A DNA stretch of 43,315 bases, from assembly GCA_002633005.1 (NCBI GenBank), contig NMRA01000784.1:103828-147142 (forward strand), in the 5' to 3' direction. The position numbers and the translations under genes were made by a program. Shown piece after piece: positions 41,268 through 43,315 of the stretch; within the stretch, counting starts at the first letter, position 1, and the number at the start of each line of letters is the position of its first letter. The DNA is from Phoronis australis (lineage: Eukaryota > Phoronida > Phoronidae). The notes beneath the pieces were generated by a model. That model was not told where the DNA came from, made no database searches, and saw only the letters and a program-made list of their open reading frames with translations.

Positions 41268-41272
41268 ATGTT

Positions 41273-43315
41273 ATCGAGGTCCTAGCGTTGACTGAACCGA
41301 TTCTACCCAGGTGTGGCAATAAGATAGCGCCATCTGTGCACATGATTCCTTTGTCTTGTGATTATTCTTTGAAAACGCGGGAAATTTTAATATCCCCGCT
41401 GACATTTACATAGCCATTTTCACCAAATGTTACGTAGTAGTCCTTCAAAAATAGCAACATGACAAGTGAGTTATATATAGAAAATACATAGCACGTGACA
41501 TGAAAGCCTTTGTTGATTGGGTACTTGAAGAGCTGCACGGGGTGTTTTTTTCAGACGATAAATCCCGCCACATTCTCACACGACACCACAACGTATGGAC
41601 GTATCTTTCAAACCTGTCGGACTGCTGGGTGGAGTTTTTTCATCCTAAGGTTTGTAGCTGCCATTTTGTAAAACGTTTTATTGCCAACTTCTTAACTCAA
41701 TTCAAAACTAAATAGCAGCGTCAAAAACTGTTTAAGGCTACCTATTTGGTTAAACAATTGGACGCATAGGCCTGCGATTTGGCGGGTTTGTCTTGCTGTC
41801 CCGCCACAACATAAAAACATTTCATTTTTGGAAGGAAAAGTACTCTGCGGTACTCCTCGTAACCCCAGCAAATGTCAGTTCGAACACAAGAAATGCCGTG
41901 AGGTCTATCTCGCTCTCTCCGACTGGCATTTCAATCACGCGTTCGGCCGCTCTTTTTCGAAGTACTCCGTTTTCTCAACCCTGGTGTTCTGTTTACATGA
42001 GTTGACAATCGAGGACTCCTGCCTTTGACTTTTTGAATGCAGTAAATACTGACCTTGATTCAGTGGCTCAACCTGATTCAGCAATTAAAGCAGTGCTCTG
42101 TTCAACCATTAATTTTAGAATTGTCTATGATGCTAGCAATGTCGATGACAGCAACATGTCGATCGCGCTTGCGGTTGATAATTACAACAGCCGCGTACGC
42201 TTCAATACGTGCTGTGCGACTCAAGTGCTGGCCACAGCCATGCTGGGTCACTTCACTGTCACCTCATTATATTGCATATGTTAAATATTGTCCAAACCTT
42301 CTGATTTCTGACACGATTGATTTGAGCTCATTTATTCCTTGTGTAGAACCACTGAAACTTAGGCCTGAATTAAATGCTAACCCGGCGAGCCGGCTGTCCA
42401 ACTTGTGCAGTTCATGGTTTGCAAAATGAAACTACCCGTTTTCTGACGTTCATTTCAGTCAGTTGTCGTTTTCTTATTCTGTTCATCAAGACTGCATATC
42501 CTTCATGTAGACATACATGTATCTAATAGAGATCACGAATAAGCGCCTGACCTTAGACTGGTGACTCACCATTTCCTGGTATCGGTTTCGATATGAAAAA
42601 AGTGTTTTGTTTGCGTTGTCAAAGCAGATACTTATCATGCGAACAACATGTCTTAGTGACGGCATGCCGTAGCACAACTAACAATACCAGCTTAATTAGG
42701 GTCCGGTTTTTTTAATGTTATATTTTGAAGGGGTACATTTTGAAAGGGTGTGGCTTTGAGGTCCCTGGTACACTACCGTAGGGGCTTTTTAATTAAATGT
42801 GCCGTTAGATTTATGGAGGCTGCTTGACGATCGAAGAAAGCCCTTAATTTTTCAAATAAAACTTGTAGGCGTGAAAACCAAAAAGTGCTAAACGGCATTT
42901 CTTCACTCAGGGTGCACACTTTTGTTTCAGAAATGGCATTTTATGAAGTTTTCATTTCAGCTTTGAGATTTCGGTTATTGGAATCAACATGACATATGGA
43001 ATATCGGGTTAAATTTTTGTGAAGTATCCTCATTTAGTTTTTGAGATTTGGCCTGTTGAAATAACAAAGAAAATGTGGACTAAGGAGAATACATCATTGG
43101 TATTGTCACATCCATTTTGGAAAAAAGACTTAAATCTGGCTTAGGAACTAGAAAGTTTATTATTGGTAACTCATGTATTTAATCACTGAACACCAATATA
43201 AAAAATAGGTTCACACCTGTGTATGCTTCACAAGGTGTGAGTATACAAATAAAACATAGCGATTGTACTTAATCCTTAGACATACTTAGAACTTAACTAT
43301 CATCAGAGTCACATC
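41273..43315. other. Right end of window, no gene recognised
   Basis: Several plus-strand open stretches of 65-125 codons (41500-42429) overlap each other in different frames, without recognisable domains or consistent splice sites. A minus-strand reading near 41780-41940 (FELTFAGVTRSTAEYFSFQK) is equally open. It looks like decayed repeat DNA. Confidence 0.4.

Noticed and set aside
41500-42429. Series of plus-strand open stretches as a multi-exon gene
   Set aside because: Different frames overlap without a consistent set of splice sites or known domains, and the minus strand is equally open in part.

Overview
This is eukaryotic, intron-rich metazoan DNA. It is AT-leaning and dense in short transposons. 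The extracellular domain types (astacin, CUB, EGF, MAM), the frequent TACATGTA-type words, and a roughly 1.75 kb duplicated block whose copies differ by a few percent on either side of a single N point to a highly heterozygous marine invertebrate. A lancelet, hemichordate or mollusc would fit, but I cannot fix the species from this window.

One gene dominates and runs on the minus strand from the ATG at 28947 to a TAA at 2605. I could assemble 24 coding exons, with acceptors, donors and phases that agree, into a reading frame of 3348 nt (1115 residues). In order it encodes: a signal peptide; a propeptide; an astacin (peptidase M12A) catalytic domain with an intact HELGHAIGFLHE zinc site and SDMHY Met-turn; an EGF-like module; a CUB domain; a second EGF-like module; and three MAM domains separated by Thr-rich linkers. 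No transmembrane segment follows, so a secreted protease is expected. The EGF, CUB and MAM modules are bounded by phase-1 introns, as expected for exon shuffling. The propeptide lacks the Asp of the usual FxGD switch, and one intron must use a GC donor for the frame to hold. Two AATAAA signals lie just past the stop.

The introns hold mobile DNA. There is a decayed non-LTR retrotransposon at about 7.17-8.39 kb. A palindromic MITE family (6.3 kb and 23.1-23.5 kb) carries a tRNA-like core. There are also a perfect 25-bp hairpin and several minisatellites. The 11001-12757 / 12759-14499 duplication repeats two half-MAM exons and abuts the only N in the window. It is most simply an unmerged second haplotype.

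Upstream of the gene (29-43 kb) I find no confident complete gene. This flank holds two copies of a 270-bp MITE with 5-bp target duplications. It also holds an internally deleted pogo/Tigger-like DNA transposon (31913-34660) whose ends carry repeated 15-16 bp motifs and which contains a LINE 3' end with a greatly expanded (ACT)n tail. Beyond that lie a tRNA-derived SINE-like unit, a foldback element and degenerate tandem repeats. Two short minus-strand open stretches at 37.0 and 38.9 kb may be terminal exons of other genes. The far left (1-2.4 kb) and far right (41.3-43.3 kb) show nothing I can name.
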